DNA from: Roseiarcus sp963717215
Lineage (GTDB): Bacteria; Pseudomonadota; Alphaproteobacteria; Rhizobiales; Beijerinckiaceae
Direction: 5' to 3'
Length of the DNA: 64,000 nt
Assembly: GCA_963717215.1 (NCBI GenBank)
Contig: CAVQVS010000011.1
Span: 28,839-92,838, forward strand
Positions 44,413 to 53,051 of the stretch are shown piece after piece. The position numbers were made by a program, and so were the translations under genes. Below the pieces are notes generated by a model. The model made no database searches, had not been told where the DNA came from, and saw only the letters and a list, made by a program, of their open reading frames with translations. The first letter of the stretch is position 1; each line of letters begins with the position of its first letter.

Positions 44413-46289
44413 GTCCCCGCCGGCAGCCGATCGCGGGCTGAGGACCGTTCGGCCTTCCGCGCATGCGCGGCGATGAGCGCCAACGCGGCCGGGGTCACGC
44501 CCTCGATGCGCCGGGCCTGGCCCAGATTGACGGGGCGGACGGCGATGAACTTCTGCTTGATCTCATTGGAGAGACCCGAGAGGCGCCTATAGTCGAGGTC
44601 CGCAGGTAGAGCGGCCGAATCGTCGCGGCGGTAGCGGGCTACGTCCTCGGCCTGGCGGTTGAGGTAAACAGAGTATTTCGCATCCGCTTCGAGCCGGCGG
44701 ACAAGATGAGGGGGTATATTTCGAAGTTGAGGCCAGACGCGCGCAAGACTATCGAGCGAAAACTGTGCCTGCGCCGCGAGCTCGAAGGCCGAGCGGCGCG
44801 CCCCGTCGCGATTGACGATGACGCCATGCGCCTCGAGCTCGCGCGGTGTGGCGGTCGCAGCCTTGAGCATCGTCCGGGCCTCATCCAGCTGGGCGCGGAC
44901 TTGCGCGTAGTCCCCCGCCCGCTCAGGCCCGACGCAGCCGAGCGCGATCCCCTTCGCCGTCAGGCGCTCATCGGCGTTGTCGGCTCGGAGCGACAACCGA
45001 AACTCGGCGCGCGAGGTGAACATGCGATAAGGCTCGGTCACGCCGTGGGTCGTCAAATCGTCGATCATAACGCCCAGATACGACTCGGCGCGGTCGAACG
45101 TCGTCAGCGCCTGCCCGCCTGCCCTGCGCGCGGCGTTGACGCCTGCGGCGATCCCCTGTGCGCCGGCTTCTTCATAGCCCGTGGTGCCGTTTATCTGTCC
45201 GGCCAGGAACAGCCCCTCAAGCCGGCGCGCCTCGAGCGTCGGGTCGAGCCCGCGCGGGTCGATGTAATCATATTCGATCGCATAGCCCGGACGGAGAATG
45301 CGCGCGCGCTCAAGGCCGGGAATGGTCGCGACAAGCGCCCGCTGCGTCTCCTCGGGCAGCGAGGTCGAAATGCCGTTCGGATAGACGGTCGTGTCGTCGA
45401 CTCCCTCAGGCTCAAGAAAAATCTGATGGCTGTCGCGGTCCGCGAAACGGATCACCTTGTCCTCGATCGAGGGACAATAGCGTGGCCCACGGCCGGAGAT
45501 CGCGCCCGAATAGACGGCGGAACGATGCGCATCCGCCTGGATGACGCGATGAGTCTCGGCGGTGGTGCGGGTGATGTGGCACGGAAGCTGCGGCGCTGTG
45601 ACCGCGGTCGTCATTGAGGAGAAGAATTCCGGCTCTGGATCGCCAAGCTGGATCTCAAGGCGCTCCCAGTCGATGGTTGCGCCGTCGAGCCGGGGCGGAG
45701 TGCCCGTCTTGAGCCGCCCCAGCACGAAGCCGGCGCCGTCGAGGCTTTGGGCGAGCGAGACCGAGGGCGGATCGCCGAAGCGTCCGGCTGGCGTACGCTG
45801 GTCGCCGAGATGGATCATTCCGCGCAGAAAGGTGCCGGTCGTGAGGACAATTGCGCGACAGCCAATCGCCCGGCCGTCCGCGAGTTCGACGCCGGTTACG
45901 GCTCCGCCGTCGGAAGCGATCCGAGCCGCCTCACCCTCGACGACGGTCAGGTTTGCCGTCTCGGCGATAAGCGTCTGCATGGCGCGCCGGTAGAGCTTGC
46001 GGTCCGCCTGGGCGCGAGGTCCCTGGACGGCGGGTCCCTTGCGTCGATTGAGGACGCGGAACTGAATGCCGGCGGCGTCGGCTGCCCGCGCCATCACCCC
46101 ATCCAGCGCATCGATTTCGCGCACCAGATGGCCCTTGCCCAAGCCCCCGATGGCCGGATTGCAGGACATTTCGCCGATGGTGGCGAAGTGGTGGGTCACG
46201 AGCGCGGTCCGCGCGCCAGAGCGCGCCGCCGCGGTCGCGGCTTCGCATCCCGCATGCCCGCCGCCGATGACAACGACGTCAAATTTCAT
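44409..46289 (-). CDS. mnmG: tRNA uridine 5-carboxymethylaminomethyl modification enzyme MnmG
   Basis: A 626-residue FAD-binding enzyme that, with MnmE, modifies the wobble uridine of several tRNAs. The FAD motif is VVIGGGHAGCEAATAAARSG at the N-terminus. MSCNPAIGGLGKGHLVREID, RRKGPAVQGPRAQADRKLYR and YCPSIEDKVIRFADRDSHQ are diagnostic. The C-terminal tRNA-binding helices include LSNEIKQKF. Starts with ATG at 46289. It sits between mnmE and rsmG. Confidence 0.97.
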   Translation of the reverse strand: MKFDVVVIGGGHAGCEAATAAARSGARTALVTHHFATIGEMSCNPAIGGLGKGHLVREIDALDGVMARAADAAGIQFRVLNRRKGPAVQGPRAQADRKLYRRAMQTLIAETANLTVVEGEAARIASDGGAVTGVELADGRAIGCRAIVLTTGTFLRGMIHLGDQRTPAGRFGDPPSVSLAQSLDGAGFVLGRLKTGTPPRLDGATIDWERLEIQLGDPEPEFFSSMTTAVTAPQLPCHITRTTAETHRVIQADAHRSAVYSGAISGRGPRYCPSIEDKVIRFADRDSHQIFLEPEGVDDTTVYPNGISTSLPEETQRALVATIPGLERARILRPGYAIEYDYIDPRGLDPTLEARRLEGLFLAGQINGTTGYEEAGAQGIAAGVNAARRAGGQALTTFDRAESYLGVMIDDLTTHGVTEPYRMFTSRAEFRLSLRADNADERLTAKGIALGCVGPERAGDYAQVRAQLDEARTMLKAATATPRELEAHGVIVNRDGARRSAFELAAQAQFSLDSLARVWPQLRNIPPHLVRRLEADAKYSVYLNRQAEDVARYRRDDSAALPADLDYRRLSGLSNEIKQKFIAVRPVNLGQARRIEGVTPAALALIAAHARKAERSSARDRLPAGT

Positions 46290-46303
46290 TTCAGGCGCCC
46301 GCC

Positions 46304-46319
46304 TGTTTCACGTGAAACA
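46304..46319. promoter_or_regulatory. parS centromere site (upstream of mnmG)
   Basis: A second perfect TGTTTCACGTGAAACA palindrome, 14 bases upstream of the mnmG start and 1,981 bases from the first. Two intact sites so close together form a ParB loading centre. Confidence 0.93.
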
Positions 46320-46340
46320 GCCCGAGGTGAGACGCCGTCA

Positions 46341-46505
46341 TGGCCGGGCTTGTCGAGCACGAGCCCGGCCATCCACACGTTCCCGCACGAGCGCCAGTAT
46401 CGAAAGCGATGATCCGGGCCCCCTGCCACCGGCGGAGACAATGTCGGAAGCGCCAATGAAGCGGCGCGGCGTGAATCGTCGGGACGAGCCCGGCCACGAC
46501 GACAG
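46341..46505. repeat. REP-like palindrome and partner next to parS
   Basis: A strong palindrome TGGCCGGGCT / AGCCCGGCCA (46341-46350 and 46362-46371) is followed by TCCACACG, the same flank as the 34.6-kb copy. A second, partial palindrome (GTCGGGACGAGCCCGGCCACGAC) lies at about 46478-46502. The pair fills the mnmE-mnmG gap with the parS site. Confidence 0.55.
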
Positions 46506-46547
46506 AGCCCGAGGCGCTGCTCGCTCGCGGGGTCAACGATCCCGATC

Positions 46548-47876
46548 CTATTTCCCAACGCAAAGTCGCGCAAAGATCTCTCCGAGCACCTCTTCAACGC
46601 CAATTCGCCCGACAATGCGATCCATCGCCGAGGCCGCGCGTCGAAGGTCCTCGGCGATCAATTCCGGCTCTGCTGCGTCCAGCGCAACCGCCGAGGCCAG
46701 CGCCTGTCGGGCGTCCTGAAACCCGCGCCTGTGCCGCTCGAGCGTCAACAAGGCCGGCTCACGCGAGGACATGCGCTCTTCCGCCAGATCGGCAATGACG
46801 TCAAGCAGCCGGTCGACCCCCGCCCCTGTTTTCGCCGAGATGGCGAGCTCTTCCGCTTCCCCCGGCGAGGCGCCCCCCTCCATCAGGTCCGTCTTTGTTC
46901 GCACCAACAGTGTTGGCGATTCCAGGCTTGGCGCTGGGCTGGCTCCCCCGTGATCGAGCCACAGGATCAGGTCGGCGGTCTCGGCCTTGCGGCGCGCTCG
47001 CGCGACGCCTTCCCGTTCGATTGGATCATGCGCGTCGCGAATGCCCGCGGTGTCGACGAGAATGACCGGATAGCCACGCAGATCGAGAAAGACCTCGATC
47101 AGATCGCGAGTCGTTCCCGGGACGGGCGAGGTGATCGCGACATCGCGGCCGGCAAGCGCATTCATCAGGGTCGACTTGCCGACATTGGGCGGACCGGCGA
47201 TCACGACGATAAAGCCTTCTCGCAGCCGGGCGGCGCCATCCGCCGTCGCCAGCGCCCGGTCGATCCGCTCCAACGCGGCCCGCGCCGCGGATTTGACAAA
47301 TTCAAGGGTGAAATCCGAGGCGTCCTCGACGTCGGTAAAATCGATCTGCGTTTCGGCCGCCGCCATGGCCTCGATGAGGCTCGTCCGGATCGTCTCGCAC
47401 TCGCGGCTGAGCGCCCCGCCGGCGATGTTTTGTGCCTGTTGGCGCTGCGCCTCCGTCTCCGCCTCGACCAGATCGGCGAGTCCGTCCACCTCGGCAAGAT
47501 CGATCTTCCCGTTCATGAAAGCGCGCCAGGCGAATTCCCCGGGCTCCGCGAGGCGCAGTCCGGGCACGAGCGCCAGCGCCCGGACGATTGCGGACGTGAC
47601 CGCCCGCCCGCCGGTGACGCTGATCTCCGCCATCTCCTCGCCGGTGAAGCTGCGCGGCGCCTGAAACCGCGTGATCAGCGCCCGGTCGAGCTTTTCGCGG
47701 GATTGGGGGTGTCTCAGCGTTCGCAGGACTGCGCGCCGATCCGGAAATTCAGCCCCAGGCGCCATTGTCTTCAGCGCTTCAGAACAGCCAGGACCGGATA
47801 GGCGCAGGACGGCGATCGCGGCTCGGCCGGCGCCGGAGGCGGGCGCGAAGATGGTGTCATGATCATTGGCGAACAT
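46548..47876 (-). CDS. mnmE: tRNA modification GTPase MnmE
   Basis: A 442-residue GTPase that works with MnmG in wobble-uridine modification. The N-terminal formyl-THF-binding domain starts DTIFAPASGAGRAAIAVLRL. The G domain has AGPPNVGKSTLMNALAGRD (G1), TTRD (G2), LVDTAGIRDAHDPIE (G3) and VRTKTDL (G4). The C-terminal catalytic Cys is in CVGK at the very end. It heads the mnmE-mnmG-rsmG-parA-parB series on the minus strand. Confidence 0.97.
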   Translation of the reverse strand: MFANDHDTIFAPASGAGRAAIAVLRLSGPGCSEALKTMAPGAEFPDRRAVLRTLRHPQSREKLDRALITRFQAPRSFTGEEMAEISVTGGRAVTSAIVRALALVPGLRLAEPGEFAWRAFMNGKIDLAEVDGLADLVEAETEAQRQQAQNIAGGALSRECETIRTSLIEAMAAAETQIDFTDVEDASDFTLEFVKSAARAALERIDRALATADGAARLREGFIVVIAGPPNVGKSTLMNALAGRDVAITSPVPGTTRDLIEVFLDLRGYPVILVDTAGIRDAHDPIEREGVARARRKAETADLILWLDHGGASPAPSLESPTLLVRTKTDLMEGGASPGEAEELAISAKTGAGVDRLLDVIADLAEERMSSREPALLTLERHRRGFQDARQALASAVALDAAEPELIAEDLRRAASAMDRIVGRIGVEEVLGEIFARLCVGK

Positions 47877-48084
47877 GGGTTCGCGCTAAAGTCTAGGAAG
47901 AACGGAAGGATCCGTCATCACGAGGCGCGCTCGCGCGACGAATTCTCCGCCTCGTCCTGAGGAGCGCCGAACGCGCGTCTCGAAGGACACGCAAGAGTGG
48001 ATTAGACCCGCCGCGCCAACTGAATTGACGCGGGGGGCCTCAGAATCAGAGGACTGCCTTGCGGCCGACGACCGTTCGAGCGCG

Positions 48085-48588
48085 TTAGTCCCGCGATGCA
48101 GCGGGCGCCGGCAATTCGCTGACCGCGCCGCCGCCGGAATGTGCGAGAGCGGCGGTCGCCTGCTTCCACGGCGGCGTGCATACGACATATTGGTCCGCAA
48201 TCGCCTCGTGGTCGCCCTGCTTCTCACGCTGGAAATACAAATAGCAAATGCTGAGCGCGCCGGTGCGATAATCGACGCGAAACACGCCGCCTTCCTGCTC
48301 GTGGCGTGTCGCGATGAGCCCGTAGTCGCCGGCGTCCTGTTTGGTCGCGCCATCGCCGCTGCGGTAGCAGGAGGTGACGCCGAACGCGCCCGGGCCCACA
48401 TCGGGGCGTCCCGGATTGTGGGCGAACTGGCATGCAATGACGTCGCCTGACAGTTTGTCGAGGCGGTAGACCAGCGACAGATTAATCTGCGGCGCGGCGA
48501 GAAACTCATACTGGCCGGCTTCGACGCCGGTCGCAAACAGGCACCCAGCGACCGCCGCCAACCCAAAACCTGAAGCTTTCGCCAACAT
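48085..48588 (-). CDS. Hypothetical secreted protein
   Basis: A 167-residue protein with a clear Sec signal peptide (MLAKASGFGLAAVAGCLFATGVEAG). A polar, Cys-containing mature part follows (SLVYRLDKLSGDVIACQFAH, VTSCYRSGDGATK, ALSICYLYFQRE, YVVCTPPW). Four Cys residues in the mature part could form two disulfides in the periplasm. I do not recognise the family. The ATG at 48588 has AGAGG upstream. The neighbouring genes mnmE and gpmA give no functional hint. Confidence 0.7.
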   Translation of the reverse strand: MLAKASGFGLAAVAGCLFATGVEAGQYEFLAAPQINLSLVYRLDKLSGDVIACQFAHNPGRPDVGPGAFGVTSCYRSGDGATKQDAGDYGLIATRHEQEGGVFRVDYRTGALSICYLYFQREKQGDHEAIADQYVVCTPPWKQATAALAHSGGGAVSELPAPAASRD

Positions 48589-48862
48589 TGCCGACCTCTG
48601 CGAAGCGCAAATCACGTGAGGTCAACATGGCGCTGAGCGCCTTCACAAATGGTTAAGGTTAACAATCTTTCTTTTATGCCGGAGCCCCTTGGCCTGCGCG
48701 CATTCAGAGACTGGCGCGATCCCCGGGAGGCCCAGCGCTCCAACGGCCAGGGGGCGCACACTGAATTGAGTTGCTTCTGGAGGAGGCGCTCCGCCGCGGC
48801 GCTATGGGCGCTTGTGGCGTTAGGCGTGATCTGCGTCCTTGGTGATATGGCGGGCCTTTTGT

Positions 48863-48999
48863 CATGGTCGGGCTTGACCCACGGCTGTCCAAGCGGCGCC
48901 AGCGCCATCTGCCCTCTCAGTCACCCTGGGAGATCGTTGATTTTATTGTCTAATTTAGTGTCTTCGTGGATTGACGCCGGGGTCAGCCCGGCCGTGACC
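48863..48999. repeat. Degenerate inverted REP-like pair
   Basis: CATGGTCGGGCTTGACC at 48863 and CGTGGATTGACGCCGGGGTC, then AGCCCGGCCGTGACC, at 48965-48999 resemble the two palindromes at 34571-34696 in the same order and opposite orientation, but with more changes. They precede copy B of the 145-bp element as the better pair precedes copy A. Confidence 0.45.
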
Positions 49000-49134
49000 C
49001 ATGCCGACAAAGAAAAGAGACGAGAAGGCGTTGCGGAAAAAAAGAAAACGGATTAAGGTTGAGTCCGTGAACAATCCCTGCTTTTCAACGGCTCGAGGGG
49101 ACACTGGTTGTGGGCTTCCAACGGGGAGAGCAGC

Positions 49135-49279
49135 GCGAAAATATTTTCTCAGATTATCCCGCGTAACCCTTTGAAAAGGCTCAATTCGGACGAGAGAATC
49201 CAAGGAAATCCAAGGAAATCCAACCTCCAAAATCGGGGGTATTCGCAGCAAAACGGCGACAAGCCAAGGAAACCCAAAT
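49135..49279. repeat. Dispersed ~145-bp intergenic element, copy B
   Basis: Copy of the element at 34873-35016 in the same orientation. Shared blocks: GCGAAAATATTTT, CGTAACCCTTTGA, TTCGGACGAGAGA, the tandem AAGGAAATCC repeat, AATCGGGG, TATTCGC-like and GGCGAC, ending at CCAAAT. It lies 119 bases from the 3' end of gpmA. Confidence 0.65.
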
Positions 49280-49397
49280 CGGGCTGACCGGGCTGACCGT
49301 CCCGGCCGCCGCCGAGCAGGAGCCAAACCCGGCTCTATCCAAATGCAAACCGGTCCAACGTACTGGACGCGACCAATCGGGCGGAACGCTTCGGTTA

Positions 49398-50021
49398 TCA
49401 CGCCGTCAAAATCTCTTTGCTCGCGACGGTCGAGTCGGCGTTGAGCCGATACACAAGCGGCACCCCGGTCGCGAGCTCAATAGTCGGAATCGTCTTCGGC
49501 GTCAGTCGGTCCAGCACCATGACAAGCGCCCGCAGAGAGTTGCCGTGCGCCGCGACCAGCACGCGCTTGCCGTTGAGAACCGGCGGAAGGATGTTCTGGC
49601 AATAATAGGGAAGCGCGCGCGCGACCGTATCCTTCAAGCTTTCGCCGCCGGGCGGATTGATGTCGTAGCTGCGCCGCCAGATGTGGACCTGCTCCTCGCC
49701 CCATTTCTTGCGCGCATCGTCCTTGTTGAGCCCGGAAAGATCGCCATAGTCGCGTTCGTTGAGGGCCTGATCCCGTTCTTCCGGCAGGCCGCTCTGCCCC
49801 ATCTCGGCCAGGGCTAAGCTCAGCGTCCGCTGGGCGCGGATGAGGGCCGAGGTGAAGACGAGATCGAAGGCGATTCCGTGCGCCTTCATTCGCCGGCCTG
49901 CCGCTTTCGCTTCCTCAACTCCGGTCGGGGACAAGTCCACGTCGCGCCATCCGGTGAAGAGGTTCTCGAGGTTCCACTCGCTCTGACCGTGGCGCAAGAG
50001 GACGAGAAGACGGTCAGCCAT
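49398..50021 (-). CDS. gpmA: 2,3-bisphosphoglycerate-dependent phosphoglycerate mutase
   Basis: A 207-residue glycolytic enzyme converting 3- to 2-phosphoglycerate. The phosphohistidine motif is LVLLRHGQSEWNLENLFTGW at the N-terminus. NERDYGDLSGLNKDDARKKW and the second catalytic His in VLVAAHGNSLRALVM follow. The length is typical of the shorter alphaproteobacterial form. Start ATG at 50021. Confidence 0.95.
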   Translation of the reverse strand: MADRLLVLLRHGQSEWNLENLFTGWRDVDLSPTGVEEAKAAGRRMKAHGIAFDLVFTSALIRAQRTLSLALAEMGQSGLPEERDQALNERDYGDLSGLNKDDARKKWGEEQVHIWRRSYDINPPGGESLKDTVARALPYYCQNILPPVLNGKRVLVAAHGNSLRALVMVLDRLTPKTIPTIELATGVPLVYRLNADSTVASKEILTA

Positions 50022-50106
50022 GAGAATTCGCCTGGGGTTGGAGCTCGACGCGCGGTCTTCAAAGCATGGCGCATCGGCGGCGCCAACCCGAAAACCCAGA
50101 GACCTG

Positions 50107-50853
50107 TCATTCGGAGTGGCGCTCGCGCCTTGCGCTCGGCGCGAGAACGGGTTTCAGCGGCGCCGGCCGCGCCCGGGCGACCGCGCGGACGCCGACCCGG
50201 CGAGGAACCTGCTTGATCGCCTCGACAATGTAGACGCCCGCAAAGGGTGCCCCAAGCGCGCCTCCGACACGCTCGATCGTCGTCGCGGACCGTATCATGA
50301 AAGGCCGGGCGACCGGGGGCGAGTGAAGCGCTTCGCCCCAGAAGACCGGAGAGAACTCCGCTCGATGAAGAAGGTCGCGAAGCTGGGATTTCGAATACGG
50401 CAGGCCCTGTCCATAGGGCGTGCTGTCCGTGCGCGCCCAGACGCCCCGGCGGGAGGGCACGATCACGATCATTCGTCCTTCCGGCGCAGTAATGCGCCAG
50501 AGTTCCTCGAGCAGCGCGTCCGGCCTGTCGGCCGCCTCCAACGCGTGAGCGATCAAAAGCCGGTCGATCGAGCCGTCGGGCAGCGGCAACATTTCCGCGT
50601 CGACGAGGGCCGCCGAGCAACGTTCGCCGTCCGGCCAGATCGCAACACCCTGTTCGGCGGGCATGAGCGCCAAGCATCGGCGCGCGCCGTCTCGGAACCG
50701 GTCGAGATAGGGCGCGCCGTAGCCGACCGCGGCGATCGAGAGGCCGGCGCTGCTATCCCAGCGCTCACGGATCACGCGCCCGATCAGCCTGCGGGCGACG
50801 CCGCCGAGGGGCGATCCGTAGAAGCTCTGCAGGCTGAGGACGTCGAGAGGCAT
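50107..50853 (-). CDS. Class I SAM-dependent methyltransferase
   Basis: A 248-residue methyltransferase with a variant motif I (GLSIAAVGYGAPYLDRFRDG). A motif II-like LVDAEMLPLPDGSIDRLLIA and the post-motif LEELWRITAPEGRMIVIVPS are present. The ATG at 50853 (MPLDVLSLQSFYGSPLG) is the likely start; upstream extension to 51063 would collide with gloB. The C-terminus is basic and proline-rich. Substrate unknown. It is divergent from gloB, an association seen in other Rhizobiales. Confidence 0.83.
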   Translation of the reverse strand: MPLDVLSLQSFYGSPLGGVARRLIGRVIRERWDSSAGLSIAAVGYGAPYLDRFRDGARRCLALMPAEQGVAIWPDGERCSAALVDAEMLPLPDGSIDRLLIAHALEAADRPDALLEELWRITAPEGRMIVIVPSRRGVWARTDSTPYGQGLPYSKSQLRDLLHRAEFSPVFWGEALHSPPVARPFMIRSATTIERVGGALGAPFAGVYIVEAIKQVPRRVGVRAVARARPAPLKPVLAPSARRERHSE

Positions 50854-51049
50854 CGTTATCGGCCGAAGGGGTCCATGACTTTGAACGACCGCCCGACCTT
50901 TCGCAATGCGTTGGTGAGCGCGACGCCGCGGAGGCGAGACAGGGATCGGGCGCCCGGTTATAAGGAACGCGCAGTCAGGGCGCGCGCCTGGCGCAAGCGC
51001 TGCGCAAAGCCCCGATAACCGACGACGAACTCGCCGAGCAGAATCGCAC

Positions 51050-51820
51050 ATGACGATCAGCATCCATCAGTATTTATGTCTCACGGACAATTACGGCGTC
51101 CTCGTGCACGATTCGACGACCGGCGCGACGGCATGCGTCGACGTACCGGAAGCAGGACCTACGTTCGCAGCTCTGGCGGAGCGAGACTGGAGTTTAACCG
51201 ACATCCTGGTCACGCATCATCACGCCGACCACATCCAGGGCGTGCCGGACGTGAAGGTAAAATTCCCAAACGCGAAGGTGTGGGGCCCGGCCAAGGACGC
51301 GTCGCGAATTCCTTTCCTCGATCATCAAGTGAAGGAAGGGGACACGGCTCGCGTCGGATCGCTGAGAGCCAAAGTCATTGAAACCCCCGGGCATACGCTC
51401 GGTCATATCGCCTATCATTTCGAGGAAGACGACGTCGCCTTCTGTGGCGATACGCTGTTCTCGCTCGGTTGCGGGCGCGTGTTCGAGGCGCCGCTTGCGG
51501 TGATGTGGAGCTCGCTCGCCAAGCTGGCCGCCCTACCCGGCGAGACCCAAGTCTATTGCGGGCATGAATATACGGAGGCGAATGGCCGGTTCGCCATCAG
51601 CATCGAACCCGATAATCCCGTTCTGAAGGCTCGGGTCGCGGAGATCGCAAAGCTGCGCGCTGAACGTGGGCCGACCCTGCCCACGACGATGGCAGCCGAG
51701 CTGGCCGCCAATCCGTTTCTGCGCGCGGAGGAGCCGGCGATTCAGGCCGCGGTCGGCATGGCCGGCGCGCAGCCCGCGGCGGTGTTCGGGGAACTCCGCA
51801 TGCGCAAAGATCGCTTTTAG
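51050..51820 (+). CDS. gloB: Hydroxyacylglutathione hydrolase (glyoxalase II)
   Basis: A 256-residue metallo-beta-lactamase-fold enzyme releasing D-lactate from S-lactoylglutathione in methylglyoxal detoxification. The metal motif is LVTHHHADHIQG (THxHxDH). GHTLGHIAYHFEEDDVAFCG and FSLGCGRVFE follow, and the C-terminal domain has YCGHEYTEANGRFA. The ATG at 51050 is clean. It converges with phaR by a 4-base overlap. Confidence 0.95.
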   Translation: MTISIHQYLCLTDNYGVLVHDSTTGATACVDVPEAGPTFAALAERDWSLTDILVTHHHADHIQGVPDVKVKFPNAKVWGPAKDASRIPFLDHQVKEGDTARVGSLRAKVIETPGHTLGHIAYHFEEDDVAFCGDTLFSLGCGRVFEAPLAVMWSSLAKLAALPGETQVYCGHEYTEANGRFAISIEPDNPVLKARVAEIAKLRAERGPTLPTTMAAELAANPFLRAEEPAIQAAVGMAGAQPAAVFGELRMRKDRF

Positions 51821-52413
51821 GGCGTCTCGGTCTTCTTGGCCAAGGATTCGAGGCGCTTTTGCATATCGGACAGCTGACTGCGCAGGTCGTCGATATCGCC
51901 CTCGGAAGTTGCCTTCTTGGGCAGGGCTTCTGCGGGCAGCGCCGCGCTGGCGAATGGCGAGAACATCGCCAAGGCTTGATTGAACGCCGCGAAATTCTTC
52001 TTAGTCAATTCCTGCATGGCGGCGAACGAGCCGGCGGAGAACGCCTCCGGACCAAACATCCGGCTTGCCGCTTCGCGCATCGCCGGCTGCTCGCCCGAAA
52101 ATCGGTCGATCGAAAATTCCAGGTAGCTCGGCAGGATCGCCTGCATGCTGTCGCCATAAAAGCGGATCAGCTGGCGCAGGAACGTCGTCGGCAGCAGCGA
52201 CTGACCCGCAATTCCCTCCTGCTCGAAGATGATCTGGGTCAGGACCGAGCGGGTGATGTCGTCGTTGGTCTTCGCGTCGTAAACGATGAAATCTTCGCCC
52301 GCTTTCACCATTTTCGCCAGATCGGCCAGCGTCACATACGCGCTCGACGCTGTATTATACAGGCGTCGATTGGCGTACTTCTTGATTGTAATCGGAGTGG
52401 TGGAATTAGCCAT
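51817..52413 (-). CDS. phaR: Polyhydroxyalkanoate synthesis regulator PhaR
   Basis: A 198-residue DNA- and PHA-binding repressor of phasin and PHA genes. The N-terminal DNA-binding domain is ITIKKYANRRLYNTASSAYV, followed by YDAKTNDDITRSVLTQIIFE and the PHB-accumulation domain LLPTTFLRQLIRFYGDSMQ. A Glu/Lys helical tail ends the protein. The ATG at 52413 is preferred to upstream starts (to 52587) because it begins right at the conserved domain. It implies the organism stores polyhydroxyalkanoate, although no phaC is in the window. Confidence 0.94.
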   Translation of the reverse strand: MANSTTPITIKKYANRRLYNTASSAYVTLADLAKMVKAGEDFIVYDAKTNDDITRSVLTQIIFEQEGIAGQSLLPTTFLRQLIRFYGDSMQAILPSYLEFSIDRFSGEQPAMREAASRMFGPEAFSAGSFAAMQELTKKNFAAFNQALAMFSPFASAALPAEALPKKATSEGDIDDLRSQLSDMQKRLESLAKKTETP

Positions 52414-52696
52414 GAGGTTGAAGCCGGATCCGAGGGTCGCTTCGACGTGCGTCAACATAAGATAAGCGTTTTTTTTGCGCAGCCAAACCTTTTTTTGCAT
52501 TGCAGCGTACGCCGCCGGCTCAATCTGCAACCTAAGAGGTGCGCGATTGACCAAAGCGGTGGGGAGGCGGCAAACGAGAGGCGCCAAGGCGCGACGATTG
52601 CGTTATCCAGAAAGCATGACGTTGCGGCGGCGCAGCACAAGGCGCCGCGCTTGAATTCCGGATTCCGCTCTTAATAACCCGCGCCAAGGCCTCGAA

Positions 52697-53051
52697 ATGA
52701 GCCATCGACCCTCAGCTGGACTTTCTTTGAATAATCGGATCGTGTCGCTGGTCCTTTCTGGCGCCTTCAGCCTTATCGCCTCGGAAACGCTGTTGACCTT
52801 TGGCGCGCTGGCACGGATCACGGCGCCGGACACGTCGTCCGCCGGCGGCGCCTTCCTCGCGACGGCGAGGCGGGTCGCCGAGACTCTCCCTGTCGTCAAG
52901 CAGGACCCTGCCGAGCGGTCCGCCAGGTCGATCGAAATGTGCGCAAAAGGCCGACCGCCCAGGGCCCGCAGGGCTAGACGCGAAAGCACTTCTTGCGCGA
53001 GTGCAAGCAAGCCTAATGAGCCCTGCGCTCGAGGCGGTCGCCCATGTCTGA
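52697..53051 (+). CDS. Hypothetical small protein (probable frameshift near 52945)
   Basis: No family recognised. The first frame reads MSHRPSAGLSLNNRIVSLVL, a hydrophobic region (VSLVLSGAFSLIASETLLTF) and VAETLPVVKQDPAERSARSI. After the AAAA at 52945-52948 it turns arginine-rich and non-sensical. Dropping one A gives a good continuation: KADRPGPAGLDAKALLARVQ, then ASLMSPALEAVAHV, ending at 53051, with an 8-base overlap into prmB. The reconstruction, about 117 residues, looks like a real coupled gene. It is divergent from phaR. Confidence 0.5.

Larger units (their letters stand above)
48589..49397. other. Repeat-rich intergenic region after gpmA
   Basis: About 810 bases between the secreted protein and the 3' end of gpmA. 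It contains degenerate palindromic words (48863-48999) and copy B of the dispersed element (49135-49279). A possible rightward frame at 48649-49056 crosses the repeats and shows no conserved features, so I leave it out. Confidence 0.55.

Noticed and set aside
48649..49056. Rightward 135-residue open frame
   Set aside because: It crosses palindromic repeats, has a weak start and no recognisable domain; composition is like random high-GC read-through.
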